DNA from: Luscinia megarhynchos
Lineage: Eukaryota; Chordata; Aves; Passeriformes; Turdidae
DNA length: 64,000 nucleotides
Direction of reading: 5' to 3'
NCBI GenBank assembly: GCA_034336665.1
Contig: CM067568.1
Coordinates: forward strand, 15,905,983 to 15,969,982
Shown piece after piece: positions 39,107 to 53,562 of this stretch. The notes beneath the pieces were generated by a model. It saw nothing but the letters and a program-made list of their open reading frames with translations. It was not told the DNA's origin and did no database searches. Both the position numbers and the translations under genes were made by a program. Position 1 is the stretch's first letter, and each line of letters begins with the position of its first letter.

Positions 39107-42100
39107 GAATACTGCAGCTGGAAAACAATTAGGCCACCGCTGAATACATTAGGAAAAAATATTGATTTGGTGGAATTGAGGTGGTGTTGGCGAGTTTGGC
39201 TTTGTTAGTTTCAGGGAAACTGCCCTTGTGATCAAAGCTGAACTTGAACCAACTTCAGTCCACTTCTGCCTCAGATTTAGCTTCTCCCTGATGCTGTTCT
39301 GATATTCTGGTAATGATTTCTGTAGACCAGCCTGCACTCAGCAGGTGAGGACTGCTAGCTCACCCAATATCACAGTCTGTTCTTCTAAAAGTCTGAAAAC
39401 AAGGTATTCCAAGGAGAAGCTGCTGTTCTCAAGTATTGCCTTCTTTAAATTCACTTGGGAGACCCTAAATTTCTGCTTCTACAGACACCTTGCACAAGTG
39501 CATCGCTTTATGCCCTGGACAGAGATACGGGACTTCTCACAGATTTCAAGTGTGTGATTGAAATTCCCAGCTCCATGGGTTTGCAGGCCACAGAGGCTGT
39601 TGCATTGACCTAATCAGAGCTAATGCATAGCACAGATCAGGAAACCAACTACTTCCTGCTTCAAGTCCAGCATCTGAAGTTGAACTAGGTTTTTAGAAAA
39701 ATACACTGCAGTGCAAGATGAAGTTTAATTGTCTTTCAGGAGGAAAACTCACTAGAGTTTTGGGTGGCTTGTTCCAATTAGTAACTTCATCCAGTGGTTA
39801 AACAGGCCTAGGATTTCTACATGTAACCTACCTACAGCCTACAACTATTAGTTTCCAATCAGCTTTTTAGACCCAAGACTGTAATATCCTCTGTTATCAC
39901 ATGCCTATCCTCATCAGTATTTACAGACCATGATTAAGCTATGTCTTAGCCTTCTCTTTAATAAATGAAGTACCCTGAGTCTTATAAAACATGATCTCTG
40001 ATTTTCTTACTCTCTTAGATATTTTCTAAATTGTGGCCAATTTCTAAACTTTTTTCCTTGAAAAACAAGGATCTTAACCAGACATGCAGCATTTTAGCAG
40101 TTTTGGCAACAAACAATGACAGCTATTACATGACTTTCTGTAGCAAAAGAGGGAAAACAGAAAAAAGGAAGAAGTCACAAATGGAAAGGAATGAAGAATA
40201 AATGGCTTAAAAGGAAATGAAAGAACAACTGAAAGAAAATGGAGAGGGAAGGAAATACTCTAAAATAGGATGTGTAGCAGAGACATAAACACTTACTGAA
40301 GTAGAAGCTCAGGAAGAAGGAAGAGAGGGATGAACAGACCATGCAAAGCAGTAGTTATTTACAAGTATGCTTCTCTAAGTTATCCTGTCAGTTCCAAGAG
40401 GAACTGACACTCAATTCTCCTACCTATCCTTCCACTCAATTATTTCAGGCAATCAGGATCTCCAATAGTGACCACTGCAAGACCTTCTGTGGTTAAGAAC
40501 ACAGAGAATTGTGTGCAGAATTTTTTGGAAGCAGAGCCCATTAGCCTACAAGACACCAAACCAACTGACAGCCTCCCCAAAACTCACTACCTGTGATACA
40601 GCTGAGCTCCACAGCAGTGGGACTGCTTTTCTTCCCATCCCCTGCCCTGGAAATACCTGCCTTGCTTCAAGGCCAGCACTGGAGGACTCAGAAGAAACAA
40701 AAGGCACATGGAAACAAAGCACACATATGGAGCTCTGGGCTCCAGTCATCAGGCCTGGGACATCTGTGGCTTTCTGAGGATGGCTGCGTGCTCAAGTAAT
40801 TAGACCAAGGCCAGCTGTCCCCTTCTCATTCTTCACCCTTTATGCTCCCATTGCTTCTACTACCACTGTCTGTCCAAACAATGATTTGTCTGATGGATCA
40901 TCAAAGAGAAGGTTTTTTGTTGTTGTTTATTCTCTGGAAGGTGGAAGTGGAAGAGAACTGGTGAGATAGTAAAGAGAAGAAAGGACTCTTCTGAGCATAT
41001 CTCATGAGACACCTCAGTGTTTCCAGATGATCTTTTGACATATCAGAGGAAGGCATTGCTTTAACCTTTATATTCTGAAGTTGTAAACTCCAAATGCTTG
41101 TACTGGTACTGAAAATGCAACCATCAGTAGTGAACCTGGCTGCTCAGGAAACCTTACTGCTTTATAGACTCTGCTATTCTAGGCCTAATTTCCCTGTCAG
41201 TGATCCAAATGTAATTCAGGGAAATTAATGAACCATATTTCAATCTTAAGACGCTCCCTGTAGCACGCTGCTTTCTAAAATCTTTCCTGCCAATTTGTGC
41301 TAGAGCAAGCTAGAAGTACTGTGGGACACAGGTCTCCACATCAGCGGGGTTTCTGCTGAAGAAACCCAGTGAAGCTTTTACCGGTTGAGGGAAAGCAGGA
41401 ATGAGAACAGAACCAACCCTTTTCCCTCAACTGTGAATTTACATATGTAGCTCTGCCCGAAAGCCAGGATTCCAGGCAGGCCCAAGCTGGAGCTGGAAAA
41501 GGAACACTGCTCCCCAGCCTGTGTTTAGCAAGTCAGGGCATGACAAAGCAAAAGGCTGCGTGTGCACTGAGCAGCCCCATCCCTTGACAGGGCAGCGAGT
41601 GCCTGGATGACACATTTACTGCAGCCTCTGCTGCATCGTGCCTGCCTGTGTACCATCTCCATAGCAGCAGTTCTGCTAATTGAGACCAGCTGCTTCAATT
41701 CCAAATTCTTCTCTCCAGAAATATCGATACTACAACGTTATGATTAGAAAGCACTTTACCAAATGCCTCTCAATTCTGCACAGCTCAGATGAAGAGCAGC
41801 TGCAGAGAGAAGGGACTGTTCTCTGAACATACAGAATAAAACACTGCAAAAACACTGGAGAAATGAAGGCTACAAGAAGTCAAAACAGAATAATGATGAC
41901 AAAGAAAGCAGCCTGCTGTATATGCTTCTGCCTGTCACTTTAGATGTTGAAAGGACCGTGAGCAGACTTTTTCCTTATGCTCTAGGATAAATGGCCATAG
42001 CACTGCACTGTTACAGCTTCATGTGGCAGGTGTGCATGTTTGTCAGATCCAGCTTTTCTGTACAAGGAGGGATTAAAGCAAAATCCATCAATCTGGGCCT

Positions 42101-44054
42101 GGCTTGGAAGAGTAGCTGTGGTTTTGAATCATTTGGCTCTAGGGTTTGTTCTGCACAGCCTACTGGCAAAGAAACTGATAAGCTGGTGGGAAGACTTGCA
42201 AAGTAGGAATGCCACCACACCATGATGACTTGGCCTCACTGTTGGCTATCTCCCTGTGGCTGCTGGATCCACACAGCAAGCTGTCAGCTGGATGCTTCGC
42301 AGTGGTCACACTGGGATTGCCAAAGGCTGCAAGCACTTTTCCCCTCCAGCCAGACTGGAGTAAACTGGCTAACAGTATTCTAAATTCACTTAGAAGTCTC
42401 AGGCCCTGTCTGTGACCACTAGGCAGAGGGCTTTCCTGAAAAGACATCTGGTTACTGAATTTATGTAAGAATTGGGCAAACCACTTCAATCCCATCTGTT
42501 ATTCCAACCTTCTGAGTACAGAGAACAGAATCCTTGAAAGAGAAAATCTCACAAAGAAGGGTCTGAAAATGAGAAGCATGATGCAATGTGTAATTTCCTC
42601 CTGAGAAAGATGCTGTACAATCTTACAGAAAACGTGGCATGCTCCAGCATGTGGCTGTGTAAACAAGGGCCTAATACACCGTTTCAGTACTCAGATTTCA
42701 TACTACAACCGAGGTAATGCAACACAGCTAAAGCAGAGAGATTGCTTTGCGATGCTAAGTGATTTGACTCCTACTCTGAAAAGCAGTGAGGTAAATCAAG
42801 TGTTTTATATAAATACCAGACAGTTTCTCTCACCAAACAAAATGCTCAAGTTTTTTAAAAAAAAAATCCTATTATTTTGCTCCAGGATATATTCAGTGCT
42901 TAGTGTCCATTCAGATTTTATCATTTACACAGTTTTCTTACCTATTTCACTTTCTAACTTTTGATCTATATTAGAAGTCTGTTTGAATCCACAGAACTGC
43001 AGAAGAGGGAATACATCAATGAAATTCCAGAAAGGTAAAGTCTGAACATGTTACAATTGAGTATAAACTTTCAATATCCATATCTAAAAAAAATATAAAT
43101 TTACATTCTTTGTATAACATTCACTGACTGCATACTAGCTTATACTCCATTTTCTTTCTGCTCTAAGGAAGGTTGCTGCACTTACTTGTGCCGGGAAACA
43201 GCTGACACAGAAGTCCAATGGGAAACAGGAGTAAAAAGATGAGCTTATATAGAGAAGCTCTGTGTGCTTGTATAGGGAAGTCACCTCAATAAACTCAACA
43301 CTGCATGCAAACCTGTTAGCGTAATTTGCAGGTGACAGCATGACGGAATTCTGTTGATTGCAGCGCAGTTGTGTTCCTTCCCATCAAGCTGAATATAGCC
43401 TCTCTAGTCACCAAATCACATGATTAAACTGCTATGCATACATTTATTTTATTTTTAGGTTTCCAAGATCAATCAATGACATTCATGTGAGGAAGAATCA
43501 CAAGGCTAGGTAAAAAACAAACTAAGCTCTTCTGAACACTAACAGTCATTGGGACCATAGGGACACTTTGATGGTTTCCAGCAGCACAGCTCTGTGGACT
43601 GTAAACTGAATTACAACAGCTTTAAGCAGTCATGGACCTTGGCACATCAGATGATAGAGAACCCATGCAGCAGAGCAAGCAGTAGGAGTATTCAAGTAAC
43701 AGATCCACCAGCCCCTGTTAAATCTCTTCATACTGACATTTGTGCACCTCAGCGTGCAATGTACCACAGTGACACTGGTGTTGTGCTGAAAGTCAGGTGC
43801 CCAACATATACTGGCCCCAGCAGAGAAGCATCAACTCTGCAGCTGACTGTTTATTTTGTGCATAAAACACAGGCATACTCCCATTTCATTTCAGCTGCCC
43901 TCACCTCCCCCATAACTAAATTACTGTTATTGTGCTCCACATAATCCTAGTACTGACAGGGATGTTTGTTATACATAATTAAAGATATTAATTTTGCATG
44001 GAACAGAAGACACAGAGCCAGGAACTTAATCTTTTTTTTAAAAATCTTCCATTA

Positions 44055-44210
<156 letters not shown>

Positions 44211-47200
44211 TTAGTTGTCGAAGTTTTTCCTTTTAGAACACCATCCAGCTGTTGGCAGCTTATATGCAAACAAATTCCCATTACTACCTCCTCCAGCCAG
44301 AAAAGGTCTTGTGAGTAAAGAAGACCCTTCAACCCACATTGTGACCATTTGGCAGTGAAGCCACCAACATCACTGATGCTCCTGCAGATTCTGCCACTAA
44401 AACTGTGGTTTGTTGAAGCACTGCAGCCCAGCTCTTATCACTCAAAATGTGTTCTACCAGTAAGAAGTTCTGGCAATTGAACCGCACTGGACTAAGAGCT
44501 TTTGCTGATACTTGACATCAACAAAAACTTGGAAATCAACAAAACTAGATGGTCAAATGTTTGCAGTGTAGACATGGCTTTTACGTTTCTCTTGCTCCTT
44601 CCAAAGTTTCCATGATCACACTAAAAAGACAATTATGGCGTCCCTTGTTTTAATGTACCCTGCTGGATAAAGTTAATATTGTGATGAATTCCACTGTGGT
44701 GTGGAGGAACATCAGCATATGCTGCTACAATTCTAAGTTCTTATTTGTTATTATTTACTATATTCTTATCCTCAAATAAGACAGAGTGCTCTTAACTGAT
44801 TATATTGGTAAAAGGATATTGATATCCCTGACAGGACTAGGATGTCCGAACTATCATCGAAATATGGAACACCAAGACTTAAAAGAAAGAGGTAAGTAAC
44901 ATACATGATCCATTATCTTCTGCAAAATTTCCTTCTAAGTCTGGTGACTTACATGAAGATACACCGAGATACCTTCCACAAGATGGTCCCTTGAGCTCTC
45001 AACTCTACTGCCATTAAGAAAATTTGTAGCTGGAAAAGCTGTACTTCATAGGTTATTCAAGTGAGACCTTGTTTGCTTCAGGTTTTATTCTTGTCTAACA
45101 TGCACATACAGCACAACACCTGATGGGCTGGATACCATCCCACTCCACACACTACATGCCAAATTGCCATTTAGGTTAATTCAGTTATAACTGAACTGAA
45201 AAGGAAATGGCACCTCCCCAGTGTCACTAAGACTGCTGTGTTTGCAGAGCATTTATAAACAATGACATCAAACAGTAGAAAAAAGAACTAACTTCATTCC
45301 CAGCTCCTAGGCTATGTTGCAGTTGAGAAGCCAACCCCATCCCCTAATGCAAACCATGAAGCCAAACACATTGCATTATGTGGAATTTGAACACAATAGA
45401 TATTCAGTCCAGTGAAACACTGAACACAGACTTCACACTCTTACTGAGGGACAAATGGATTATTGCCTTACTACAAACTGGGCCCATTTATGTGAACTAG
45501 TTTCATCAGGGACTTCTGCAATCTTCTGTAGGTTCATCCTTTTGCTACACAGGTAATCATAAATTTGGAATTATTAATCACTGGCTATTATGTGGACAAA
45601 TAAACTCTCAACTTCCTTCCAGTCACATCTCTTTTATGGCATGCTCAAGTGTTCTGGATATTTCTAGTCCCATAATTTCTCAGTCTCATCTGGTTAAATG
45701 CTGACATCCTCACTTTCAGCCACGACATAAACAAGTCACAAAAATTAAGAATGCAGTGCACTGACAAATTCATTTGAAGCTGTGCATAGCAATAGCGTGT
45801 TCTCGGCCTGAAGGGACGGAGAAGCAGAGCTGGCAAGATGCTGTGATGTCCAACCACACTCACTTTTCTGTCTGAAATTTTCTATTTAATCTGTAATATT
45901 AACCAAAGCACTTCTGGCTCTATGTTCACTGTTCAGAGCACCTGCAGCCTCATTATACTTCTTCCCTTTGGCTTTGTAGTGTGTTTGGATAGAGGCTACT
46001 TGGCACCACCCTGTTGAAAGCATGCACTGTTTCAATCTGTGCCGATTGCTTCCTTCCTGCTTCTAGGACAAACCACAGCCTTACATCACTCTTGCAGCAC
46101 AATGACAGCACTTTTTACACTGCTCTTAGTTACACTTTGAAATCTCAACAGAACTTCTAGCTCAGTCCTTTATATCTAGACTCTCAACATCTGTGTCACC
46201 GTGTTGTGCTGTAAAGCGGCATGGACCAATTATTTTCAGAGGTCATCATTGACATAAATGTGAGAAACAACTGCTTTCTAACTGGTTCTTCACTAGTGAT
46301 ATACCAGATTTCTGATATCTCACACTCCAGGATTTGATTTAAAATCTTGTTGCTCCCAAAGCAAGTAATCTGCCCAACTGAATGTGGCTGTTTTTTGAAG
46401 TATTTTTCTTCTGACCTCCCTGAAGCACCCTGTCATTGAGCCCTAGAAAGCTTTAACCATGAACTTCTGTGACACCATAGTGCTGGGTATCTTCACAGTA
46501 TCCTCTGCCCTTGGAGCTATTAACCTACCACAGAAAGTCAAAAAGTAACATTAAAGCATTCTGTTTACTCCAATAAAAAGTTAACCAACTGTTAGAAGAC
46601 ACCAAACACTAGGCAAAAATAAAACTGGTACTGAACCACACTGATTTTATATTGAATTGATTTCACTGACATCAAGAAATCATTCTTGATTTACAACATG
46701 GTATCAAAGGACAGAATGAGAAAATGAACGTGAGATTTAATGCATCTTTCCTCTTCTCCTGATTTGCATTTTAAAAATCAAGAAAAGAAATGCACTGTCA
46801 TTGCTGTCTGTTTTGTGGAGATAGAAATTTTAGACAACCCTCTGAACAGCACTTTCCACTGTACTAAATTCACTGAATGTAATTTTAGGATAAAAATAAA
46901 ACATGTCGCTATGCCTTGCTTCCTCCCTTCTCCCCTGGCCACTTCCCTTTGACATTTGCGTGACAGCCTAAGCAGAAAAAAAAAATTTAAAAATCCCTAT
47001 TGGTAAGTCCATCTGTAGGATAACACATTCCTCTCCTGCTACTATGAAGAAAGACTAATTGGGCTGAGGCGGGAAGGGATTGTCCTCAGGACTTCTGTTT
47101 CTGTCCTGTAATTTCAGTCAATTGTGTAACTACTGAGATATGACTTAAATGTGGATTTGAGATCCTGTGGACTTCTGATTCTTAAGGATCCCTTTCACTG

Positions 47201-49761
47201 ACACAAACCATTCAAGATGTATTATTTATCTACATAATAACAGACCTTAGAGAGAAGCAACTATATGAATAAACTGCTGAGCTGTAACTGAAATAAAGGA
47301 AGTGGCAGAAATGCCTGCTTGGAAACAAGTGCCCAAGGTGTGTGGAAGAGATGGTGCATCTTCCATTTTTTCCCTCTTCTGTATATGCAACTGTTAATGA
47401 GAACTTCAGAACCATATAAATTGTCCTCCAATAGAAATGTGTCAATAACTTAGGTACTTATTTGTAAAGCTTATCTACACACTCAGGCCAGCACAGGTAA
47501 GTGTGTCTTCTGCAAAGGAAAACAAACACAGCTACTGCTGCTGCTGCAAGGATATTTTGCACTGGCTTGGCTTACAAGTCTGCCAGACAGCAAACAGAGC
47601 TTGAACTTGTCCGCTTCACGAGTAATTAACCCCTCAAATGCAGGCAAGTAACCTTTGTGACTGCTAAAGTTAACTCTGCTCTGTCCTGACAGAAAATCTA
47701 AGATGCTGTGGGAATCAACTGCTTGAAGTTTCCCTCAACCACCCACACAGCTGTCACATGCACACTGCTTCAGGCACACCTCAGATCTCCATCTGTAGGT
47801 CATTCCTAGGGACTCTGGACATTGGTATCCTGGGGCTTTCAAATCAGTTGTTGCATCCAATGAACTGCAAACATTGAGCTGCTTTTGATCTTAGCCATTG
47901 AACTGCATCAGAACCAGCCCTATAATAGCAGTTTGGGGAGTAAAGAAGAAAGCATGAACAAACTAGAAAGCAAGGGGATGTGTCAGTTAACACTGTTTTT
48001 TCATCATAATTAAAAGCGACAATTTGGAACCCAATGAGCATGAGAAGCCCCAGATGAAGATGCCACTGAAGAAAGTAGAGCAAAGGGAAGTGTACAAGCC
48101 TGACACAGCCCAATGCAGCAGTGACCTGCTAATAACCATACCTGTGCATTTTTTTGATGGCAAACTCCCACTCTGTGGATGCTTACAGATATACAGATAG
48201 TTTTTGAAAAGGACAGGAGTTACGTGATGAGCAAGGGACAGATTAAATCAGCTGGAAAAGTGGACAGCCCATCCTGACGCAGGACAGAGAGAAGATTCTT
48301 CTTTTACCCAAGAAGAATGTTCTGTGGGGATGGAGAAACAAAAGCTTCCCTCCAGCTGAGACAATATATTCACTGTGAATCCATGACCACAGCAAGTGGC
48401 CAACATTGTAACTGGCAATCACCTTCAGGACTTCTGAGCCAAGGACAAGATTTCAGAAGAGACTCATTTATTTTTGCCTTGCATTTTGTGTAGCAATTTT
48501 CTCTAGCAGAGACTGAATAAAGCATTAAGAGTTTGGAGCTAGTGCTATTTGATATGCACTTTACAGTTGTGTAAATAGTAGCATCTTACTAATGATCCTG
48601 TTATTACAGCTCTGTGTTAGAGAAAGAAACGTTCTAGGAACAAGAAAGAATATTTTCAGTACTATCCAAATCTGAAGTCTGCCAAAGACAACAATCTGAA
48701 ACAAATCATCATTTTGAGCCAGAAATAGAGAGTAATAAATAATAAAACACCACTGTTGTTTAAATACAGCACTTATGGTATATTCATTGTCAATGACATT
48801 CCCAGTCTTTCAGAAATGTTAAACACAACTAACTTGTTATCCTGATTTTTAACCATAAGGCAAACAACTAATATGAAGTAAAGGTATATTTGCTATATTT
48901 AACACATATGATTTTTCCCACTGGCTTTTGTTTTCTTTTAAAATAAAACCAACCTAAAATAAATTTCTGCAGTTGGAAAACTAAACTGATTTCAGAATAT
49001 CATCTGCACACACATGTTCCTTGCTCTTCACTTCAGAGCACATTGTCAAAAACCTTAAAAAATCCGAGCGTAAAGCCATGGTCTGGCCAGAAGTGTCTAT
49101 TTTGGCTGGATGAGCAATTAAAAGAATGTCTAGAGAGAAATATCACTCCTCTTTTAACATGAGTTAGCTAATTGCCAATTAATTCAAGTCAGTGAGTACT
49201 CCGCAAATGTTAATCTAGGCACTGCAAAACACAAACATTTGTGGTTTACTTCAGGGCTCAAGTACTGGCAACAAACTATCTGGATTAGAAGAGGAACAAA
49301 AGTTCTAGGCTGACAAACTCAAGTACACTGTTCTTCAAAAAGATTGATGTGTATTTATTATTGCTGCACATGAACTTTGTACACACGCTCTTTAATACAA
49401 ATAATTTAATTTATCCTGACAAATTGCAGGTTGCTGTTGTAAACTTTAAAAGAATTTATGGTGCTCATTCCTGAAAACTACATGTTGTAACACTTGCAAG
49501 ACCTGCAAAACCTCGAGGATGCCAGTCCAGAAAATCAACCCTTATAGCAATCAAAAGCATTAATACATCTCAAGCAGGGTAGAGGACAATCTTAAAATGT
49601 AATATTCCTCTTCTTTATTCTCCACAGTTATCTTCACAAACACTGCAGTTTCAATTAGGGTTAAATCAGTTCAGTTACAGTGTCTAACTCTGCTGACTGC
49701 AGTGAAGTTGCTTTAGATCTGCAACAGTGGAAAATGGATTAAAATTTGGCCCACAGCAACA

Positions 49762-49858
49762 TGATTTCCATAGCCGTAAAATAAGGATAATAACACTTAC
49801 TTACTTACCTTGCAAGGGTTGTAGAAGGATTAACTGATTAATCCTTACAAAGAATGTT
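49762..49858 (-). mobile_element. MIR-type SINE remnant
   Basis: The plus strand reads tagccgtaaaataaggataa, taacacttac, ttaccttgcaagggttgtag and aaggattaactgattaat. This matches the reverse complement of MIR in the 'ctgtaaaatggggataataa' and 'cagggttgttgtgaggatta' blocks. It is strongly diverged and lies inside the upstream intron. Confidence 0.75.
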
Positions 49859-50683
49859 GGAAAGGGATATAAATCCTATCCAAGTTTTACATATTACAAC
49901 CAGGAAAACTGCATTCTAAATACAATCTGGAAAGAAACCTCTAGATAATTTCTTATTATTAGCTTCCATTTCACGTCCCTATTCTTTTAGAGCACAGATT
50001 TCTGGTCTCCAATGATGCACATCTTGTACTACTCTTAGCTGCACTGGAAAGAACTTTGTTACTGAGCATCCTACTTACAGAAACCAATAATTGCCCTTAA
50101 TTACTCAGTCTTCTCATTGAAGAGATGTTTATTTTTCTATAGCAATTGTTATCTCTAATTATTGCATTTAAAATAAACAGACTTATATCAAGTGACACGT
50201 AAATTACATGGTATCAATTTATAATTGCATAATGGGAAAAGGAGGTATAGGAGAAATCTAGAAATCTAAAAGCATGAGGATGGAGCTACCCAAGTTGATA
50301 ATGAAATATTTAGACCACAGGCTCTTCTACAGAGATATTCTAGTGCTAAAAGGCTGTTCTGAGGGCTCATGCATTAATTGTTTTTAAGCTGTATAAACTG
50401 TAATTATGGTAGAACTAAAGCCAGAGTTCAAATGCTCAGGAGGAGCGTGGAAGAAGAGGTTCATCAGTGCTGAGATTCCCATGTCTCAACTCAGAGCACA
50501 GGAGAGCTGCACACTAAATTGCCACAGCCCAGATTTACTGTCCTGAGCTACGAGTGTCTGCTGGCTCGACCAGCCAGAGGGACTCACTCCTAAGCTCAGA
50601 GATAGGGGAGAACAATGCACCAGCTCAGATGTGACTGGAGCCACATGCCTGATATTAAGGAACAAGAGACACAAACACGTACA

Positions 50684-50703
50684 GATATATATATACACAC
50701 ACA
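50684..50703 (+). repeat. Short compound (TA)n(CA)n repeat
   Basis: atatatatat runs directly into acacacacac, about 20 bases in total. Confidence 0.85.
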
Positions 50704-53524
50704 GCAGCTCAGCAGGAGCGGGTTTTACACTGGATGCCTCAGAGATTATGGTAGGATCATCCCCCAAGCTCGGCAGGATCAAAACACACAGAACCAACAT
50801 CACCTCTATTGATTTCTATCTTGGTCTCTTTCTTGCAATATTTCTTAAATCAATACTCCTCAGAAAACCTTTATGCCCCCTGAATATAGCAAAGAATGTG
50901 AGTGTTGAGCCCTTTCGATGTGCTCTCTTTCCCATCTCACCAGACCCACCCACATATCTAAAGAGGCCCCCTCAGGGAATCAGAATGTGAACCTTCATTG
51001 GCACACTGATGCTGCTTTTGCAAAATACCACTATTCCATCAGCAAACTCTAACAAACTCTTGAAGTCCTCTGGGATCTATCAGCAGCATGTGATGTCTAT
51101 GGGCTGAGTTCCTGTTTCAGATCAAGCCTTTGCTCCTGTATAAAAACCTCTGGGAGACAAAGCTTTGCTGCCACGGGAGAAGTGCAGACTTCAGCTCCCA
51201 ATGTGGACATCTGAAGTGTCAGAGCAGCACCCCCACCCCCTGCATACAGTGAAAGAGAAGAGTGGTTTCATTGTTTTCAAATTCAAAACACGAATTAAAA
51301 TACAACAGATCTTTCCACTGAGGCATAAGGAAAAAAAGCCCAGCACTTTTTACATCTCTGGATGGATATTGGGAAAACTCTGCTTTCACTCACAACTTTC
51401 CTAGTCAGAAGCCTTTTTTCCCTCCCTTTCCAAGAGCTATACAACTCCTTGTAAAGCTCTTCTTGAGGGATGATGAGAGTCATGTTCCCCTTCAGACCTC
51501 ATTAATCCTTTGTCAGGAGATGACCAAAGACAGCCATTTTCAGGTATCGAAGGAAGCCAGCAGAAGTCTGTCTGTCCTGCCTATGATATCTTTTGGAAAA
51601 CATGTTGCTGTAATTAAGTAACATCTGGGTAATGAGCTACAACATCCCCATTTGGTCCAGTGATCTATTGAGAAGCACTGATGCACTTATAAGGAGGGAA
51701 CAGTGAGCAGCAGAGAAAGAGAGGGTGAGGAAGGAGGAGGGGAAACAGCAGATAAACGGCTCTTCACATGTACTTTTAGCTGATGTTAATCCCATTTTCT
51801 ATGCTAATTTCTTACATCTCCCCTTCTTTACCACACCTTTCCACGCTCCATCAGGAAGTCCTCACACCCTTTTGACCCTCCTATCAGCCAAGATTGTTTC
51901 AGCTAGGTTATATGTATATTAAAAACCTAATTAAAAAGGGAGGTTACCACGGAAAACCTTTATACAGCAGACAGAGGTCATGCTCTTCACAAGATTAGGC
52001 TCACCACAGAACACTTCATCTACCCAGCTCAGTGCTGATGCAGCTTACTCTGCCCTCTGACATCTCTTAATCACCCTCTGACAGACTCCTAACAGGATTT
52101 TCACTGAGTGCTGATATGCTGCCCTTCAGTAAGGGCTCAAGAAGTGATTGGATTAACCACACTTGCACCCATGCCTTGGATAAGGGGCCAAACAGCAAGC
52201 CACAGGCACAGGCAACTCCCAGGAATTCCAGAAGGAATTGCTTATAGCAGTGGGGTATGGTCCATACAGAGGCAGAGGAGAAGTGCACTGGATAGCCACT
52301 GCATACATTGTTCTACAGATACTGGTATTTCCCCAAGGACAAATTGCTCTGTATCCAGTAGAACTAACAGAAGCTTACCATTTGCAGATCCAGACCCTGA
52401 ATTTAATTTCATTATCCTCCACAAAACTCTGGATTCCTCCTCCAGTCCCAATTCACCACATCTATGGACACCCTACCTCTACTCTCCTCCAGTGTCATAA
52501 CCCCTGAAACCCCTTCCCACACCTCTATGCTCACTGACTCTAGTTCCTTATGCCTCCTCCAGTAATGCCCTCCACAGCCTTACCCATTTGTCCTGCAGTT
52601 CACTGCCAGCTGCACAGTTTCCCTCTGTGTACCTTATTCTCTCCTTTCTCCCGTGTATAAGACAACAGATGCTGTGGCCAGTCCAGACCTGTGAGCACAT
52701 GGTCACTGCAAAAAGTGTAGGAAACAGCACATCTTCTTAATTATACTGGATATGAGAAACTCCAAGCCTCTAGTTTAGAACAATGGGAAGAAAGACCATC
52801 TGGAAACTGAATTCTGATTTACAAACAGGAAAGTCACAGCAAAAGAGTAACAGAATAAAAGGTAAGAAAAATGAGACTATTATAATTTTAATGAACAGAA
52901 ACCGGCATATTAAAAAATCCCCAAACAGAACAAACTCTTAAAAGTGTTTCCTTTAATTTGAGAATAATGGCTAAGGTCACAGCGTGGAGCTGAAAGGATT
53001 TATTGAATCCTACACCAAGAAGAACAGGAGCTATCTGCTCATGTAGTACAAAGTACACTACAGCTGGTTCACTGTGTTCCCTACAAAGCAAGGAAAGCAG
53101 GGCATCGTATTCAAAACATTAAAAGGCTCAAACACCTCATTAATTTTAGGTACGAGAAACAATGCAATACCTACAGAGCACGGTCAGCTGTGCCTCCACA
53201 ACAAAAAGAAAGAAAATAAAGTGAATTTAATTTCCTCACAAAAGGAAAATGGTTGGATTAACTGGGACATTACAGCCCACCTTCTGATACCCAGTTTCAT
53301 CACATGGAATTCATACCACAGTGGCTGAGGCTAAGTATGTCCTGAAATATGACATCAATTTCAAACTCAGGCAGGAACCAGTGATAATAAAAGAATGAGA
53401 CCTGTGCTGTCAAAATACATCTTTGTGTCATACTTCTGCTCCAGGATTTCTATGCAACAACTCCAGCCTGGGCTGCTGGAAGATCTCACAGTGAATTTTT
53501 CTCTTCTGGAACGATTCCATGGGT

Positions 53525-53562
53525 CTGATCTAAAGCCTTTTGAAGTCAATGCAAAGACTCAT
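53525..53562. repeat. Possible arm of the same old palindromic repeat
   Basis: ctgatctaaagccttttgaa then gtcaatgcaaagactc keeps the order 'gatc(c/t)aaag ... ttgaagtcaatg ... aagactc' expected for one arm. The opposite arm is not recognisable. Confidence 0.45.

Noticed and set aside
43185..43200. GTAAGTG donor on the minus strand close to the BRSK2 exon
   Set aside because: The donor is good, but the only nearby acceptor would give a 16-base exon, and the sequence does not encode the next kinase segment.
52108..52507. Two overlapping plus-strand frames of 130 and 89 codons
   Set aside because: Two frames open over the same bases suggests chance lack of stops. Neither peptide resembles a known protein, and I could not support a retroelement origin.
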